Source: Psychrobacter immobilis (lineage in GTDB: Bacteria > Pseudomonadota > Gammaproteobacteria > Pseudomonadales > Moraxellaceae). From it: a stretch of DNA of 44,765 bases. Under the pieces are notes generated by a model. It had not been told where the DNA came from. It made no database searches and worked only from the letters and a program-made list of their open reading frames with translations. The stretch's first letter is position 1, and the number at the start of each line of letters is the position of its first letter. Shown piece by piece: positions 7,197 to 17,063 of this stretch. The position numbers and the translations under genes were made by a program. The DNA is taken from contig NZ_CAJGZQ010000029.1 in the NCBI RefSeq assembly GCF_904846185.1, forward strand, positions 1-44,765. Reading direction: 5' to 3'.

Positions 7197-7991
7197 ATGA
7201 CCCATATTTTATTGGTAGAAGACGATCCTGCTATCGCGATGTCACTGAAAGTCACTTGCAAGCGTGAAGGCTGGCAAATCACTTGGCTTGATAACGCCAG
7301 TAACGTGTTGCCTTTTCTGCGCAATTTACATAATAGTGCTGAAGCGCAAGATCTATCGGCGATTATTTTGGATGTTGGGCTGCCAGATGGTGATGGTCTC
7401 AGTCTCTGTCAACAAATACGCCACACCCTTGATATTGCTGGCTTAAAGGACATTCCTATCATCTTCTTGACGGCGCGTAGCGATGAAGTCGATCGTATTT
7501 TGGGTTTAGAGATGGGCGGCGATGACTATTGTGCCAAGCCATTTAGCCCGCGAGAGTTGGTCGCCCGTCTAAAAGCCATTTGGCGACGTGAGCAATTATT
7601 GTCTCAGTCCTCCACCTCCCATACAACAGAAGCCAGCGATACAACCAATCCTGCCTATCCAAATACTATGTCAGGACAAGCGTTAACGTTTGAATGTCAG
7701 TCTGGCATCTGGTACTACCAACCGCTTAATTATTCCTTGATATGGCAAGAGAAAAAGCTTGAGCTGAGTAACACCGAACGCAAAATCTTATTAACCTTGT
7801 TAAAAGCGCCCAATCAAGTCTTTAGCCGTGAGCAACTGCTGAGCGCGGTGAGCGATTACCCTGATCATCGCTTGGCGAGAACCATAGACAGTCATATCAA
7901 GTCGATTCGTAAGCAGCTGGCGACTGTCGATGCCAGCATCGATGTTATCCATACCCATCGCGGCTTGGGTTACGCCTTGTGTCCCGCCTAG
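7197..7991 (+). CDS. creB: OmpR-family response regulator, CreB-like
   Basis: The receiver domain occupies residues 1-120 with the acidic pocket Glu8-Asp9-Asp10, phospho-acceptor Asp59 (ILDVGLPDGDG), Thr92 and Lys114 (CAKPFSPREL). A winged-helix DNA-binding domain follows (about 165-262), with the recognition region RTIDSHIKSIRKQL and the wing HTHRGLGYAL. A linker of about 40 residues is longer than usual. At 264 residues it is longer than E. coli CreB (about 229). The CreB assignment rests mainly on the kinase encoded next, which has a CreC-type H-box. It probably controls genes of central metabolism or the envelope through phosphorylation by that kinase. Confidence 0.8.
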   Translation: MTHILLVEDDPAIAMSLKVTCKREGWQITWLDNASNVLPFLRNLHNSAEAQDLSAIILDVGLPDGDGLSLCQQIRHTLDIAGLKDIPIIFLTARSDEVDRILGLEMGGDDYCAKPFSPRELVARLKAIWRREQLLSQSSTSHTTEASDTTNPAYPNTMSGQALTFECQSGIWYYQPLNYSLIWQEKKLELSNTERKILLTLLKAPNQVFSREQLLSAVSDYPDHRLARTIDSHIKSIRKQLATVDASIDVIHTHRGLGYALCPA

Positions 7992-8060
7992 CTGCACTGC
8001 CTATAGCCATATTTTGATTAAAACCGATATTCTATAACGTCAAATAATATACCTGAAAAT

Positions 8061-9878
8061 ATGAATCATAAAACCAACGATAGTACTAATAGCCATCCCA
8101 ACACTCATATTAATAAGGCTGATAACAGCGCGCATGCCAGCCAAAGCAATTGGTATGCAAAACTGCATCCTATCGGCACCGCGCAGCAAACGACTAAACC
8201 AAAACGACTGCTGAATTTAAGTATATTTTTTAGGATTTGGCTCGCGTTGGCGTTAGTGCTGATTATCTGCGGTGTGGTCGCATTTACTCAGCTGTTTGGT
8301 TATGTCAAACCGACGGCGCAGCAAGTCATCGAAGATACGTTGTTAGATACCAGCAAATTGCTGGCGGCAAGTTTGCAGATGCCATTATCTTCAGGACAGC
8401 TATACGATGAGCAGTATCAAACGAAACTCGATGCGGCATTTATCGGTGCGCCCACGATAAGTAAAACAACAGATCCAGAATATAAAAATAAAAGCCCTAG
8501 CAGCTTTCGGATATATGTCACCGATGATAAAGGGATTGTCATATACGACTCACTACCCGAACCTGACAATGATGAAGGACAATATTACAGCCGCTGGAAT
8601 GATGTCTATCTAACGTTAAATGGTCAGTATGGCGCGAGAAGTACAACGCTAGATCATAATCAGCGAGATGGTACGGTGATGTATGTGGCACAGCCGATAA
8701 AGGATAGCGCTGAAAATCTCATTGGTATCATTAGCGTAGGCAAACCTGTCGCTAGCGTGTTACCTTATTTAGACGATACGCGCAATCGCATGCTTATCAC
8801 AGCGCTGCTCATGAGTATTGCTGCCCTTATATTAGCAGGACTGGTCGCATGGTGGCTCAAGCAAAGCATCAGCCTTGTGACCCAATATACCAGTGCACTG
8901 GCAGAAGACACCAAAAAGCCCTATTTTTACTTAGGTCATGAACTTAATAGCCTAACGGATACCATTGAGTCTATGAAACATCGATTGGAAAATCGCGCCT
9001 ATGTCACCGACTACGTTCATACTCTGACCCATGAGCTCAAAAGTCCGTTAACCGCCATTCGTGCCAGTAGTGAGTTGCTAGAAGACGACGGGCTCGATAA
9101 AGAAGATCAACAGATGCTCATCCAGTCCATTGGTGAACAAAGTATCAAAATGCAGCAATTGATTGATCGGCTGCTATTACTTGCCAAAGTTGAGCAACCG
9201 ACTTTTAAGCTGAATCGCCAGCTGACCCCTCTACTACCGTTGTTGCAAACTCTGGCAAAAGACAACAGCGCTAAATTGCAACAGCAGCACCTAGCGCCTA
9301 TCGACATCTATCTTGATGATAAACGAGTGACTGAAACAGCGACTTTATCACCAAATGCCTTGGAAAATACCAGCGTTTTCGCTGACCAGTTTTGGTTGGT
9401 ACAAGTGCTGCAAAATGTATTGGACAATGCCATTCATTTTGCCGATAGCACAGTCGTTATTTATCTGCACAGCATCGAGCAACATGGTTCAGCGCAAACT
9501 GTGACTATTGATATCTTTAATAATGGTAAATTGCTCCCTGAGTATGCCGTTGATAAAGCATTTGACCGTTATTTTAGCTTATCGCATCAGAGTCAAGCGG
9601 CTGAAAAAGCCTCAGAGCATGCACCAGATAAATATTCCAAGTTAGAAATCAAACAAGAACAGCAGCCCAATGTCACAAGCAATACCCTAAAAAAAGGCAC
9701 TGGCCTTGGTTTAACCCTTGTGAAGCAAGTTATTGAGCATCATGGCGGTCATGTTGCCATTACTAATATTCAAGCAAATAGCGATGACAGTAGTCACAAT
9801 AGTAATAAAAATAACGCTGCTATTAAGCAATATTCAGGCGTGATGATTAGTATTACCTTGCCTTTGACTAAAGAATAG
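8061..9878 (+). CDS. creC: Membrane sensor histidine kinase, CreC-like
   Basis: A long polar N-terminus (about 50 residues) precedes a first membrane segment (about 56-78). A periplasmic sensor domain of about 165 residues and a second membrane segment (about 243-265) follow, then a HAMP-like region. The H-box YVHTLTHELKSPL with His324 is the CreC signature. The N-box is NVLDNAIHFAD and the G-box GTGLGLTLVKQ. At 605 residues it exceeds E. coli CreC (474). The extra length is the N-terminus and two Ser/Asn/Gln-rich insertions, one before the G-box and one near the C-terminus. It lies 69 bases after creB and is surely its partner. No creD follows. Confidence 0.82.
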   Translation: MNHKTNDSTNSHPNTHINKADNSAHASQSNWYAKLHPIGTAQQTTKPKRLLNLSIFFRIWLALALVLIICGVVAFTQLFGYVKPTAQQVIEDTLLDTSKLLAASLQMPLSSGQLYDEQYQTKLDAAFIGAPTISKTTDPEYKNKSPSSFRIYVTDDKGIVIYDSLPEPDNDEGQYYSRWNDVYLTLNGQYGARSTTLDHNQRDGTVMYVAQPIKDSAENLIGIISVGKPVASVLPYLDDTRNRMLITALLMSIAALILAGLVAWWLKQSISLVTQYTSALAEDTKKPYFYLGHELNSLTDTIESMKHRLENRAYVTDYVHTLTHELKSPLTAIRASSELLEDDGLDKEDQQMLIQSIGEQSIKMQQLIDRLLLLAKVEQPTFKLNRQLTPLLPLLQTLAKDNSAKLQQQHLAPIDIYLDDKRVTETATLSPNALENTSVFADQFWLVQVLQNVLDNAIHFADSTVVIYLHSIEQHGSAQTVTIDIFNNGKLLPEYAVDKAFDRYFSLSHQSQAAEKASEHAPDKYSKLEIKQEQQPNVTSNTLKKGTGLGLTLVKQVIEHHGGHVAITNIQANSDDSSHNSNKNNAAIKQYSGVMISITLPLTKE

Positions 9879-9892
9879 AGGCTTAGCTTAGA

Positions 9893-9917
9893 TAAGATAG
9901 ATAGATAGAGATAGACA
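9893..9917 (+). repeat. Short GATA-type microsatellite
   Basis: A run of imperfect GATA units (AGATAGATAGATAGAG) lies directly after creC. It is too short to call more than a simple repeat. Confidence 0.6.
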
Positions 9918-10059
9918 GTTACTCAAATTCATTAAATTATTTTCGATTAGCAATAATGCCAGTCCATGAATTTTCCATCGTTCCTACACAGGTTTTCTAT
10001 CTGCTTGTTTTACGATAGCGTTATTCAAATTCGTAACCCCTATTAAGGATAGAAAGACC

Positions 10060-10260
10060 ATGAAAGAAGCTATTGAACAAAACCAAATTATAAAAAACTG
10101 CTTAGGCAGTAGTCGCCATTTTTGCCTACAAGCGCTGTCAGGTGAAGGGATTGATAGTATCGCTTTTGGGCATTGGTTAACCATTCCCAGTCAACAACTG
10201 CTATTGGTATTTCGCCACCAGCAATGTGTGGCTATTGACCACTATCAAATAGCGGCTTAA
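10060..10260 (+). CDS. Small hypothetical protein, 66 residues
   Basis: It starts MKEAIEQNQIIKNCLGSSRHF and ends with a beta-rich stretch (LTIPSQQLLLVFRHQQCVAI). I do not recognise it. AAGGATAG stands about ten bases before the ATG. The gene fills an otherwise empty gap and is followed by a strong terminator, so it is probably expressed. The regular pattern (helix, then HWLTIPSQQLLLVF, then CVAIDHYQI) looks like a small DUF-type alpha+beta protein. The antisense frame (9984-10184) is also open, and this reading could be wrong. Confidence 0.5.
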   Translation: MKEAIEQNQIIKNCLGSSRHFCLQALSGEGIDSIAFGHWLTIPSQQLLLVFRHQQCVAIDHYQIAA

Positions 10261-10340
10261 AAATTCCTTCAATTTAATGATGAAATCTTATCAACTAAGT
10301 TGCTGGCTTGTTAATTATTTATAAAAAATCAGTCAAAAAA

Positions 10341-10389
10341 ACCCTCTATCATATCTAGTTAGAAACGCTAGTTAGAAATGATAGAGGGT
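10341..10389. terminator. Bidirectional terminator between the 66-codon gene and aroC
   Basis: ACCCTCTATCAT (10341-10352) pairs perfectly with ATGATAGAGGGT (10378-10389). It is flanked by AAAAAA on the left and TTTATAATTTT on the right, so it can serve both converging genes. The 25-base loop contains a near-tandem CTAGTTAGAAA pair. Confidence 0.85.
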
Positions 10390-10411
10390 TTATAATTTTA
10401 CGGTAAACAAT

Positions 10412-11515
10412 CTAAGTAATAGATGCTACTGGCGGCTTAACATCCGCATTTTGACCGCGATGGCGCAAATAGTGATCGAGCAAAACGATAGCCAGCATGG
10501 CTTCTGCGATAGGTGTGGCACGTACCCCTACACAAGGATCATGACGACCTTTAGTTAGCATATCAACCGACTCGCCTTGTGTATTGATACTCTTGCCAGC
10601 CGTCGTAATACTAGAGGTTGGCTTAAGCGCGATACTGACACGGATGTCTTGCCCTGAAGAGATACCGCCCAAAATACCACCAGCATGATTTGCAGTGAAA
10701 CCGTCTGGCGTCAGCTCATCACGAGAGCTATGACCGAACTGTCCTGCCACGGCCATGCCGTCGCCGACTTCAACGCCTTTAACAGCATTGATGCTCATCA
10801 TCGCATGGGCAATATCTGCATCCAAACGATCAAATACTGGCTCACCAAGTCCGACTGGCACACCGCTAGCGATAATTTCAAGGCGCGCCCCGCAGCTAGT
10901 GCCTTCACGGCGCAAACTGTCTATTAAGGTCTCAAAACGACTGACAGCATCGGCATCGGCGCAAAAAAACGGATTGCTGTTCACAAAGTCCCAATCAATT
11001 TGGCTTGGGTTTAGGACATTACTGTACTCATTGCCAATTTGGGTGACGTGACCACGGACTTGCACACCTAAGCGCTCTTGTAGATATTTCTTAGCGATAG
11101 CACCTGCCGCCACGCGCATCGCAGTCTCGCGCGCTGAGGAGCGCCCGCCACCACGATAATCACGAAAGCCATATTTCATGCTATAGGTGTAGTCGGCATG
11201 ACCGGGGCGAAACGTGTCTTTAATCTCGCCATAGTCTTTGGATTTTTGATTGGTATTACGAACCAGCAAACCAATAGACGTGCCTGTCGTCTTACCCTCA
11301 AACACACCAGAAATAATCTCAACTTCATCAGATTCGCGGCGCTGGGTGGAGTATTTAGACGTGCCCGGTTTGCGGCGATCTAAATCTATTTGCAAATCAT
11401 CTGCAGATAAGGCTAAACCCGGTGGCACGCCATCGACGATTGCCATGAGACCTGCACCATGCGACTCGCCGCACGTGGTGACCGTAAAAACCTGTCCAAT
11501 GCTATTGCCTGCCAT
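10412..11515 (-). CDS. aroC: Chorismate synthase
   Basis: The protein converts 5-enolpyruvylshikimate 3-phosphate to chorismate with reduced FMN, the last step of the shikimate pathway. Family signatures are clear: [73 protein letters not shown], and [18 protein letters not shown] near the C-terminus. The 367-residue length is normal. AAGGAT precedes the ATG by four bases. prmB lies 88 bases upstream on the same strand with no terminator between them, so co-transcription is likely. Confidence 0.97.
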   Translation of the reverse strand: MAGNSIGQVFTVTTCGESHGAGLMAIVDGVPPGLALSADDLQIDLDRRKPGTSKYSTQRRESDEVEIISGVFEGKTTGTSIGLLVRNTNQKSKDYGEIKDTFRPGHADYTYSMKYGFRDYRGGGRSSARETAMRVAAGAIAKKYLQERLGVQVRGHVTQIGNEYSNVLNPSQIDWDFVNSNPFFCADADAVSRFETLIDSLRREGTSCGARLEIIASGVPVGLGEPVFDRLDADIAHAMMSINAVKGVEVGDGMAVAGQFGHSSRDELTPDGFTANHAGGILGGISSGQDIRVSIALKPTSSITTAGKSINTQGESVDMLTKGRHDPCVGVRATPIAEAMLAIVLLDHYLRHRGQNADVKPPVASIT

Positions 11516-11603
11516 ATTTATCCTTAAATAAATGAAGTCAATTTTTGAGTATCGCGTAAATCTCGATGGTTCTATTACTCAACAGTTCTAGTACTCGATA
11601 GCT

Positions 11604-12770
11604 CTATTGAATGCTATCTAACAGTTGCACGTAAGCATTGAACAGCTCACGATGCGCCATGAGCTCATCATAGGTAATCGCAAAGACACCGTGACCACCG
11701 TGGGCAAATTTCAACCAGTCAAACTGGATTTCAGGATAGGCTTGCTTTAATGCCCACTCACTATCACCCACTTCGCAGACAAGCAAGCCTTCTGGACTTA
11801 GATAATCTGGCGCTTCAAACAAAATACGATGCACCAAATCCAGCCCATCTTGACCCGCGGCTAGCGCATGCTCTGGCTCATATAAAAATTCAGGTGGCAG
11901 CTCTGCCATAATAGCCGCATCAACATACGGCGGATTGGTGACGATCAGCTCATACTGGTGTTCAGCAGGAATCTTAGCAAACAGATCGGACTCAATCACA
12001 TTAACCTGATGCCCAAGATCATGATGATCGACGTTAACCATAGCTACTTCAAGCGCACTTTTATCGATATCAACAGCATCAACCAGCGCATCAACGAAAC
12101 GCGTCGCAAGCGCAATAGCAATACAACCAGAACCAGTGCATAAGTCTAAAATACGCTCAGGCTGCGACAGCTGCTTGACCTCTAAACCGTGATCATAAAA
12201 TACAGCAGCCTGCTCGTTGACGCTCTTACCAAGTGGTTTGGCAAGCTCATTGACATCAAAATATGGATGGAACTGCTGACGAATCAATTCTGCGATAGGC
12301 GATCTTGGAATTAGTACACGCTCATCGACATAAAAAGGCAAATCACAGAAGTATGATAAGTTAATCAAATAGCTTAATGGTTTACGCTCAGCGATACGCT
12401 CTTCTAACAAACTCAGTACCAACTGCTTCTCTGAGGTGGTCAAGCGACAATCGAGAATCTGCTCATTGGCTGACCAGTCTAAAGCCAGAGAATGCAAAAC
12501 AATGGCGGATGCTTCAGCAAACTCATCGGTGGTGCCTTGTGCAACGACCACATCATAATTACGAAGCTGGGTGACCGAAAAGCGAATAAAATCACGAATA
12601 CTGACCAATTGCTCGCGGGCCTCTTCTAATTCTGCAGGCAAATTGGCAAATTGATCGTCTTCACCCAGAATCCCACTCTCCAAATCAAACACCATTTCAC
12701 TCTCTAGACCATCGTCATTGAAGTATTGATTTTGAAACTCTTCTGCGCTCATTGTTTGGTCTTCTGACAT
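11604..12770 (-). CDS. prmB: Ribosomal protein uL3 N5-glutamine methyltransferase
   Basis: The SAM-binding motif LDLCTGSGCIAIAL and the glutamine-methyltransferase motif NPPYVD (about residue 278) place it in the HemK family. The segment VLIPRSPIAELI distinguishes PrmB from the release-factor enzyme PrmC. The protein has 388 residues against about 310 in E. coli. The extra length is an acidic N-terminal extension of about 75 residues that has no recognised domain. AGGTG six bases before the ATG supports the long start. It methylates a glutamine of uL3 during ribosome assembly. Confidence 0.9.
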   Translation of the reverse strand: MSEDQTMSAEEFQNQYFNDDGLESEMVFDLESGILGEDDQFANLPAELEEAREQLVSIRDFIRFSVTQLRNYDVVVAQGTTDEFAEASAIVLHSLALDWSANEQILDCRLTTSEKQLVLSLLEERIAERKPLSYLINLSYFCDLPFYVDERVLIPRSPIAELIRQQFHPYFDVNELAKPLGKSVNEQAAVFYDHGLEVKQLSQPERILDLCTGSGCIAIALATRFVDALVDAVDIDKSALEVAMVNVDHHDLGHQVNVIESDLFAKIPAEHQYELIVTNPPYVDAAIMAELPPEFLYEPEHALAAGQDGLDLVHRILFEAPDYLSPEGLLVCEVGDSEWALKQAYPEIQFDWLKFAHGGHGVFAITYDELMAHRELFNAYVQLLDSIQ

Positions 12771-13135
12771 ATCGCACCTTGCTGATTACATGTTCACTGA
12801 CTACATGCGGATGGGTTAAAACGCCTTTTATTAAAAGCCGATCTATTGAATAAAAATTTATCCACCATTATAGACATAAACGCTAAGTTGCGCCAATTTT
12901 TGCAGTTTTATATTCATAAAAATGGTTCCAAAAATAACGTGAATAATGAGGACTGCAAGTAAGAATAGCGCATCATCTTATGCATACCCTCGCTCAGTTA
13001 TTGCCCAACTGTAGTGAATACGTCAACGGTTGACGTTTGGCAAGACTTTAATGAAAAAAGATGTGTCAAAAGTTTGCGAAGCATTCAAATTATGCGCATA
13101 ATAGCCCCATTAGTTATAACCATAAGTATCCCAAT
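12771..13135. promoter_or_regulatory. Divergent intergenic region between prmB and the L,D-transpeptidase gene
   Basis: 365 bases without a gene I can support. It holds a perfect 17-base palindrome at 13020-13036 (ACGTCAAC, G, GTTGACGT) roughly 100 bases before the transpeptidase start, a good candidate operator. The remainder is AT-rich with no clear promoter pair. Confidence 0.45.
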
Positions 13136-14500
13136 ATGATGAAAATGAAGCCTCTTATTACCGCTATATCAATTGCTATCGTTACTGCCAGTGCCAGCGC
13201 CGTTGCCGCACCTGCTGATAATACGCGCACCCTGCCAGTACGAACCGCTGACTCAATGCCTAGCATTGCCAAAAAAGTTAGCCTTGATGTACAAGAGAAT
13301 CGCAGTAGCTCAATCGATGGTCGTGCTCCTGTCGTAGCCACGCCTGCCTTAAAGCCTAATGCGCCTGACCGTATGACTCAGCTGATTGACGAAAAGCAGG
13401 AAGTCGATGTAGAGACAGCGCAACAAGCAGTCAGTGCTGATAATATGACGGTAGAAGAGCTGGCTCGTAAAGATGTGCAGTCTGATAGCACTGACGATAT
13501 TAGTGAAGGTCAAGCCGTCGCTGCCCCTACCGCAGCCATATCTGATGCTAGCCCAGCAGATACTTCTATCAAAAGCATCGAAGATGTTAATGGTAAAAAA
13601 CATACGACGCTGAATTTGTCGAATTATGCCAAACAAGTAAACGGTGCCACATGGACACCGAGTATGAAAGTTAACTCGGCAATGACGATCAAAATGCAGG
13701 CACTGCTTGATTGGAACCATGCTTCTCCTGGTGCCATCGATGGTGGTTGGGGCATGAACAGTAAAAAAGCCCTGATCAACTTCCAAACCATGAAAGGTCT
13801 GCCAGCCACAGGTAAAATGGATCAAAAAACGTGGGATGCGTTAAATAAAAATATCCCAGCGAATAAACCAGTGCTCGTGACCTACACCATCACTGAAGAT
13901 GATATTAAGACCAACTTTGCCAGCACACCTGCAGGTTCAGAAGCTAAGTCCAAAATGAAAGGCTTATACTATCAAGACATTAAAGAGATGTTTGGTGAGC
14001 GCTTCCATATGGATGTGCGTTATTTAGATAAGCTGAACAAAAATAAGCAATATAAAGCGGGCGAAACCATCACTGTTTTAAATACCCGTGCACCACTTAA
14101 GCAGCGCATTAACCGTGTGGTTGCCAATAAAGCCGATAAGACATTATATGCTTATAACGGCGATAAGCTGGTGGCTACTTACCCAACGACAATCGGTAGC
14201 GATGCCACACCATCGCCACAAGGTTCGTTTAAAATCATTAACAAGGTAAAAATGCCTTGGTACAAAGCGACCGTTGGTAAAGGCGCAGACAAACAAATAC
14301 ATATGCTACCACCAGGACCAAATAGCCCTGTTGGCGTCGTATGGATGGGCTTGTCTAAACCTTCATATGGTATTCATGGTTCACCAAAGCCTGAAGGCAT
14401 CAGTCGCCAAGCCTCTGCAGGTTGTGTGCGTTTGACCAACTGGGATGTATTAGAGGTTTATGCCAATATCGAAAATGGCGCGACTGTTGAGCTTAAATAA
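13136..14500 (+). CDS. Secreted L,D-transpeptidase with peptidoglycan-binding domain (YkuD family)
   Basis: A signal peptide reads MKMKPLITAISIAIVTASAS, with cleavage likely after AVAA. A low-complexity linker of about 130 residues follows. Then come a PG_binding_1 domain (MQALLDWNHASPGAIDGGWG, LINFQTMKGLPATGKMD) and a C-terminal YkuD catalytic domain. That domain contains SYGIHGSP and the nucleophile motif SAGCVRLTN (Cys near residue 428). It would form 3-3 crosslinks or attach proteins to the cell wall in the periplasm. An ATG at 13061 is in frame, but it would put 25 polar residues before the signal peptide, so I start at 13136; 13139 and 13145 are alternatives. No good Shine-Dalgarno is visible. 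Confidence 0.88.
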   Translation: MMKMKPLITAISIAIVTASASAVAAPADNTRTLPVRTADSMPSIAKKVSLDVQENRSSSIDGRAPVVATPALKPNAPDRMTQLIDEKQEVDVETAQQAVSADNMTVEELARKDVQSDSTDDISEGQAVAAPTAAISDASPADTSIKSIEDVNGKKHTTLNLSNYAKQVNGATWTPSMKVNSAMTIKMQALLDWNHASPGAIDGGWGMNSKKALINFQTMKGLPATGKMDQKTWDALNKNIPANKPVLVTYTITEDDIKTNFASTPAGSEAKSKMKGLYYQDIKEMFGERFHMDVRYLDKLNKNKQYKAGETITVLNTRAPLKQRINRVVANKADKTLYAYNGDKLVATYPTTIGSDATPSPQGSFKIINKVKMPWYKATVGKGADKQIHMLPPGPNSPVGVVWMGLSKPSYGIHGSPKPEGISRQASAGCVRLTNWDVLEVYANIENGATVELK

Positions 14501-14540
14501 ATTGAGCTTAAATAATAAGTCATAAACGATGAATAAAAAA

Positions 14541-14567
14541 AAGACCTTGCTATCAAGGTCTTTTTTT
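14541..14567. terminator. Bidirectional terminator after the L,D-transpeptidase gene
   Basis: AAGACCTTG (14541-14549) pairs with CAAGGTCTT (14554-14562) across a CTAT loop, with a T-run after it and an A-run before it. It lies between two converging genes and can stop both. Confidence 0.9.
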
Positions 14568-14616
14568 ATGGCTGATAATCGGACTTATTCATTTAAATTG
14601 ACAACATTATTCGCTT

Positions 14617-14829
14617 TTATGCTTTATAGCCTTCTTCATTACCAGTGATGCTACCAACTTTTTTGGTAAAAAACATGCCTGCAGGGATAGACACCAAAAC
14701 GCCTAATGCTACTGCTATTTGGATATGAGGTATTTCATTAAAACCTGTGACTAAAGCGCCAATCATAAAAACGCCAATTGTAACGGTTGCTGCGATTGAA
14801 TAGATAACAGAGAATAATGGCCAGTTCAT
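14617..14829 (-). CDS. Small inner-membrane protein, 70 residues
   Basis: Two hydrophobic segments (about residues 5-28 and 37-55) are joined by a short loop and followed by a polar tail FFTKKVGSITGNEEGYKA. No known family comes to mind. A GAGGAAT precedes the ATG at about seven bases. The gene converges on the L,D-transpeptidase gene and shares its terminator. Function unknown. Confidence 0.65.
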   Translation of the reverse strand: MNWPLFSVIYSIAATVTIGVFMIGALVTGFNEIPHIQIAVALGVLVSIPAGMFFTKKVGSITGNEEGYKA

Positions 14830-15083
14830 AACTTATTCCTCATTTTTATTGTGGATATAGTACCTTTATACACTAAACCCACAAAGAAAGTAAGTATTTC
14901 CTATAAACCTGCGAGCCAGCTATAGTAGGTGACTAAGCATAAAAACCCTGTTAAAGTTAAGGTTTTTATTATCGTTAGTTAATGATGCATAATTTTACTA
15001 TTTTAAGTATTACTACTTAATGACACTGCGCTCTATTTAGTCGTAAAAAAACCATACGTTGTCCTCTCTTTATCATTACAATA

Positions 15084-16901
15084 ATGTCTTTCTTTTACTT
15101 TTTAAGAAAGCTCTCTGCCATGACCTCACCTGAAAACAAACCCTCTAATGATTATTCAGTTATAAAAGATGCCTCAAGCACGGCCATTTATCCAGACAAA
15201 AAAGTGGTGCTAACTGACGCAGATGGTAGCTCTGTACTAAATAGCAATGTCGAACATACTGAGTCTTCAAAAATCTCAGAGACTCATGATGACAATGACT
15301 GTGGCGAGGATATGGCTTGTGCGCAGCCTCCTGAAACAACGATAGCGATAAAGTCCATTGGTGCTGACGAGGTAGTGGCAACGTTAGAAACCGCCAAGCC
15401 CGACAATGAGTCTGAAATAACTAAACGTGAAATCACTGAGCCTGAGACACCACTATCCAATGAATCGTTAAAATTGACAACAGCGCCCAATCATAAAAAT
15501 CTAGAAAATGTATCAGCAGAACATGCTCAAGCAGAAGAAGATAGCGCTTCCGAGCAAACTTCTCAAAAAGATGCTGATGCTGATGCTGAGGTAACGGTAG
15601 AGGCAGATGGTATTGCCCACGCTGATGCACAGGGCACTTATCCTATCTCTGATAGCCCTCAGCAAGAAAGCAAGGCAAATAGTGACAACACAAAACCGTC
15701 CTCAATTGATAAACATCCAGACACACCGAAAAATAATGACACTGTCGTAAAAAATACTGTGAAAGATAAAGTCGATAATCAGGAAGAACTAGAAGACGAG
15801 ATTAAAGAAAAAAAGGAAGCCAAGCTCGAATCTTATAAGCAATTTGTTGCCGAGCAATTTAGCAATCAAAAGGTAGACTATCCAGAAGTACGGGTCAGAA
15901 TCGAGGCCAACGCTCTGCCTAGCAAAATGTATTTCATTATGAATATACTTTCTGCCATCATCGCCAGTTATGGGCTAGTGACCAATTCAGCTGCCGTCGT
16001 CATTGGCGCCATGTTGGTTGCCATGATGTTAGGTCCCATTACTGGTATAGCGTTAGCGATTATTGATCATCGTATGCCATTGCTACGTAAATCACTGATT
16101 ACGGTTATCGTCGGCGTATCATTGGTGGTATTGGTTGGTTTTATCGTCGGCTGGTTACACAAAGATCAGCCACTGACCGCAGAGATATTATCGCGCACTC
16201 AGCCAACCTCGATGGATTTAATGATTGCTCTAGCGGGTGGTACTGCTGGTGCTTATGCGATGGTTTCACCGCACCTATCAGTGGCAGTGGTCGGCGTGGC
16301 GGTAGCCACTGCATTGGTGCCACCTCTTGCCGCGAGTGGGATATTATTTGCCAATGGCGAGACGCAGCTTGGACTTGGGGCACTGCTACTGGCGCTAACC
16401 AATATTATTGCTATCCAGTTTACCAATGCTTTAGTACTCTGGTTATTAGGCTTTCGCCGTTTGGTCGATGACGATTATAAATCAAGCACCTATTTGACTT
16501 TTTTACGCCGTAATGCGGTGACGTTATTATTGTTAGGTGGATTGGGGACGTATTTGACCATCAACCTACAGACCAATGCCAAACAACAGGTTTTTGAGAG
16601 TAGCGTCAAAGAAGCCATCAATAGCTACTTTATCGACAAAGGCAACGTGCTGACCAATACTCAGTTTGATACCTCAGAAGAAAATAAAGTCGTACGTGCG
16701 GTCATTCGCGGAGAGACGACGCCTACTTCATACGATGTACGGCAAATCGAAACCGTCATTGCTCAAGATATGGCAGAGAATTTCCCTGAGTATCTACCCA
16801 TTAAGCTACAGCTACGCTACTTGCCAGTACAAGTCATTGAGTCCAATCCATTGAGTCAAGATAAACTGGACGAGACTGATGCGGCGATTTTAACCAATTA
16901 G
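15084..16901 (+). CDS. DUF389 family multi-spanning membrane protein with a long acidic N-terminus
   Basis: Residues 1-245 are polar, highly acidic and of low complexity, ending in a charged helix (EELEDEIKEKKEAKLES). Next comes a DUF389-type membrane domain: PEVRVRIEANALPSKMYF, then NSAAVVIGAMLVAMMLGPI with the typical G-A-M-L-V/I-x-P-M-x-G-P-like pattern. About six membrane segments follow to about residue 500, and then a soluble C-terminus. Most DUF389 proteins lack the long acidic front. Function of the family is unsettled. The ATG at 15120 (MTSPEN) is an equally good start, since neither has a strong ribosome site. Confidence 0.82.
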   Translation: MSFFYFLRKLSAMTSPENKPSNDYSVIKDASSTAIYPDKKVVLTDADGSSVLNSNVEHTESSKISETHDDNDCGEDMACAQPPETTIAIKSIGADEVVATLETAKPDNESEITKREITEPETPLSNESLKLTTAPNHKNLENVSAEHAQAEEDSASEQTSQKDADADAEVTVEADGIAHADAQGTYPISDSPQQESKANSDNTKPSSIDKHPDTPKNNDTVVKNTVKDKVDNQEELEDEIKEKKEAKLESYKQFVAEQFSNQKVDYPEVRVRIEANALPSKMYFIMNILSAIIASYGLVTNSAAVVIGAMLVAMMLGPITGIALAIIDHRMPLLRKSLITVIVGVSLVVLVGFIVGWLHKDQPLTAEILSRTQPTSMDLMIALAGGTAGAYAMVSPHLSVAVVGVAVATALVPPLAASGILFANGETQLGLGALLLALTNIIAIQFTNALVLWLLGFRRLVDDDYKSSTYLTFLRRNAVTLLLLGGLGTYLTINLQTNAKQQVFESSVKEAINSYFIDKGNVLTNTQFDTSEENKVVRAVIRGETTPTSYDVRQIETVIAQDMAENFPEYLPIKLQLRYLPVQVIESNPLSQDKLDETDAAILTN

Positions 16902-17063
16902 TTTTTTTGACCAACTGGCTTTGATGCGCTACAAATCCATCGAGCATCTGCATGCGCAGAATAACCTAGCCGTTGTAACTCTTGTACCAAGAGCTTGGGC
17001 GTTTGTGCTAAAATCGTTTGCAAAATTATTTTACTCAATTCTATTCGCCAGTAAGGAGCCGCT

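Noticed and set aside
9984..10184. Minus-strand frame opposite the 66-codon gene
   Set aside because: No ribosome site, and it runs through the opposite gene and its leader. The plus-strand reading is better supported.
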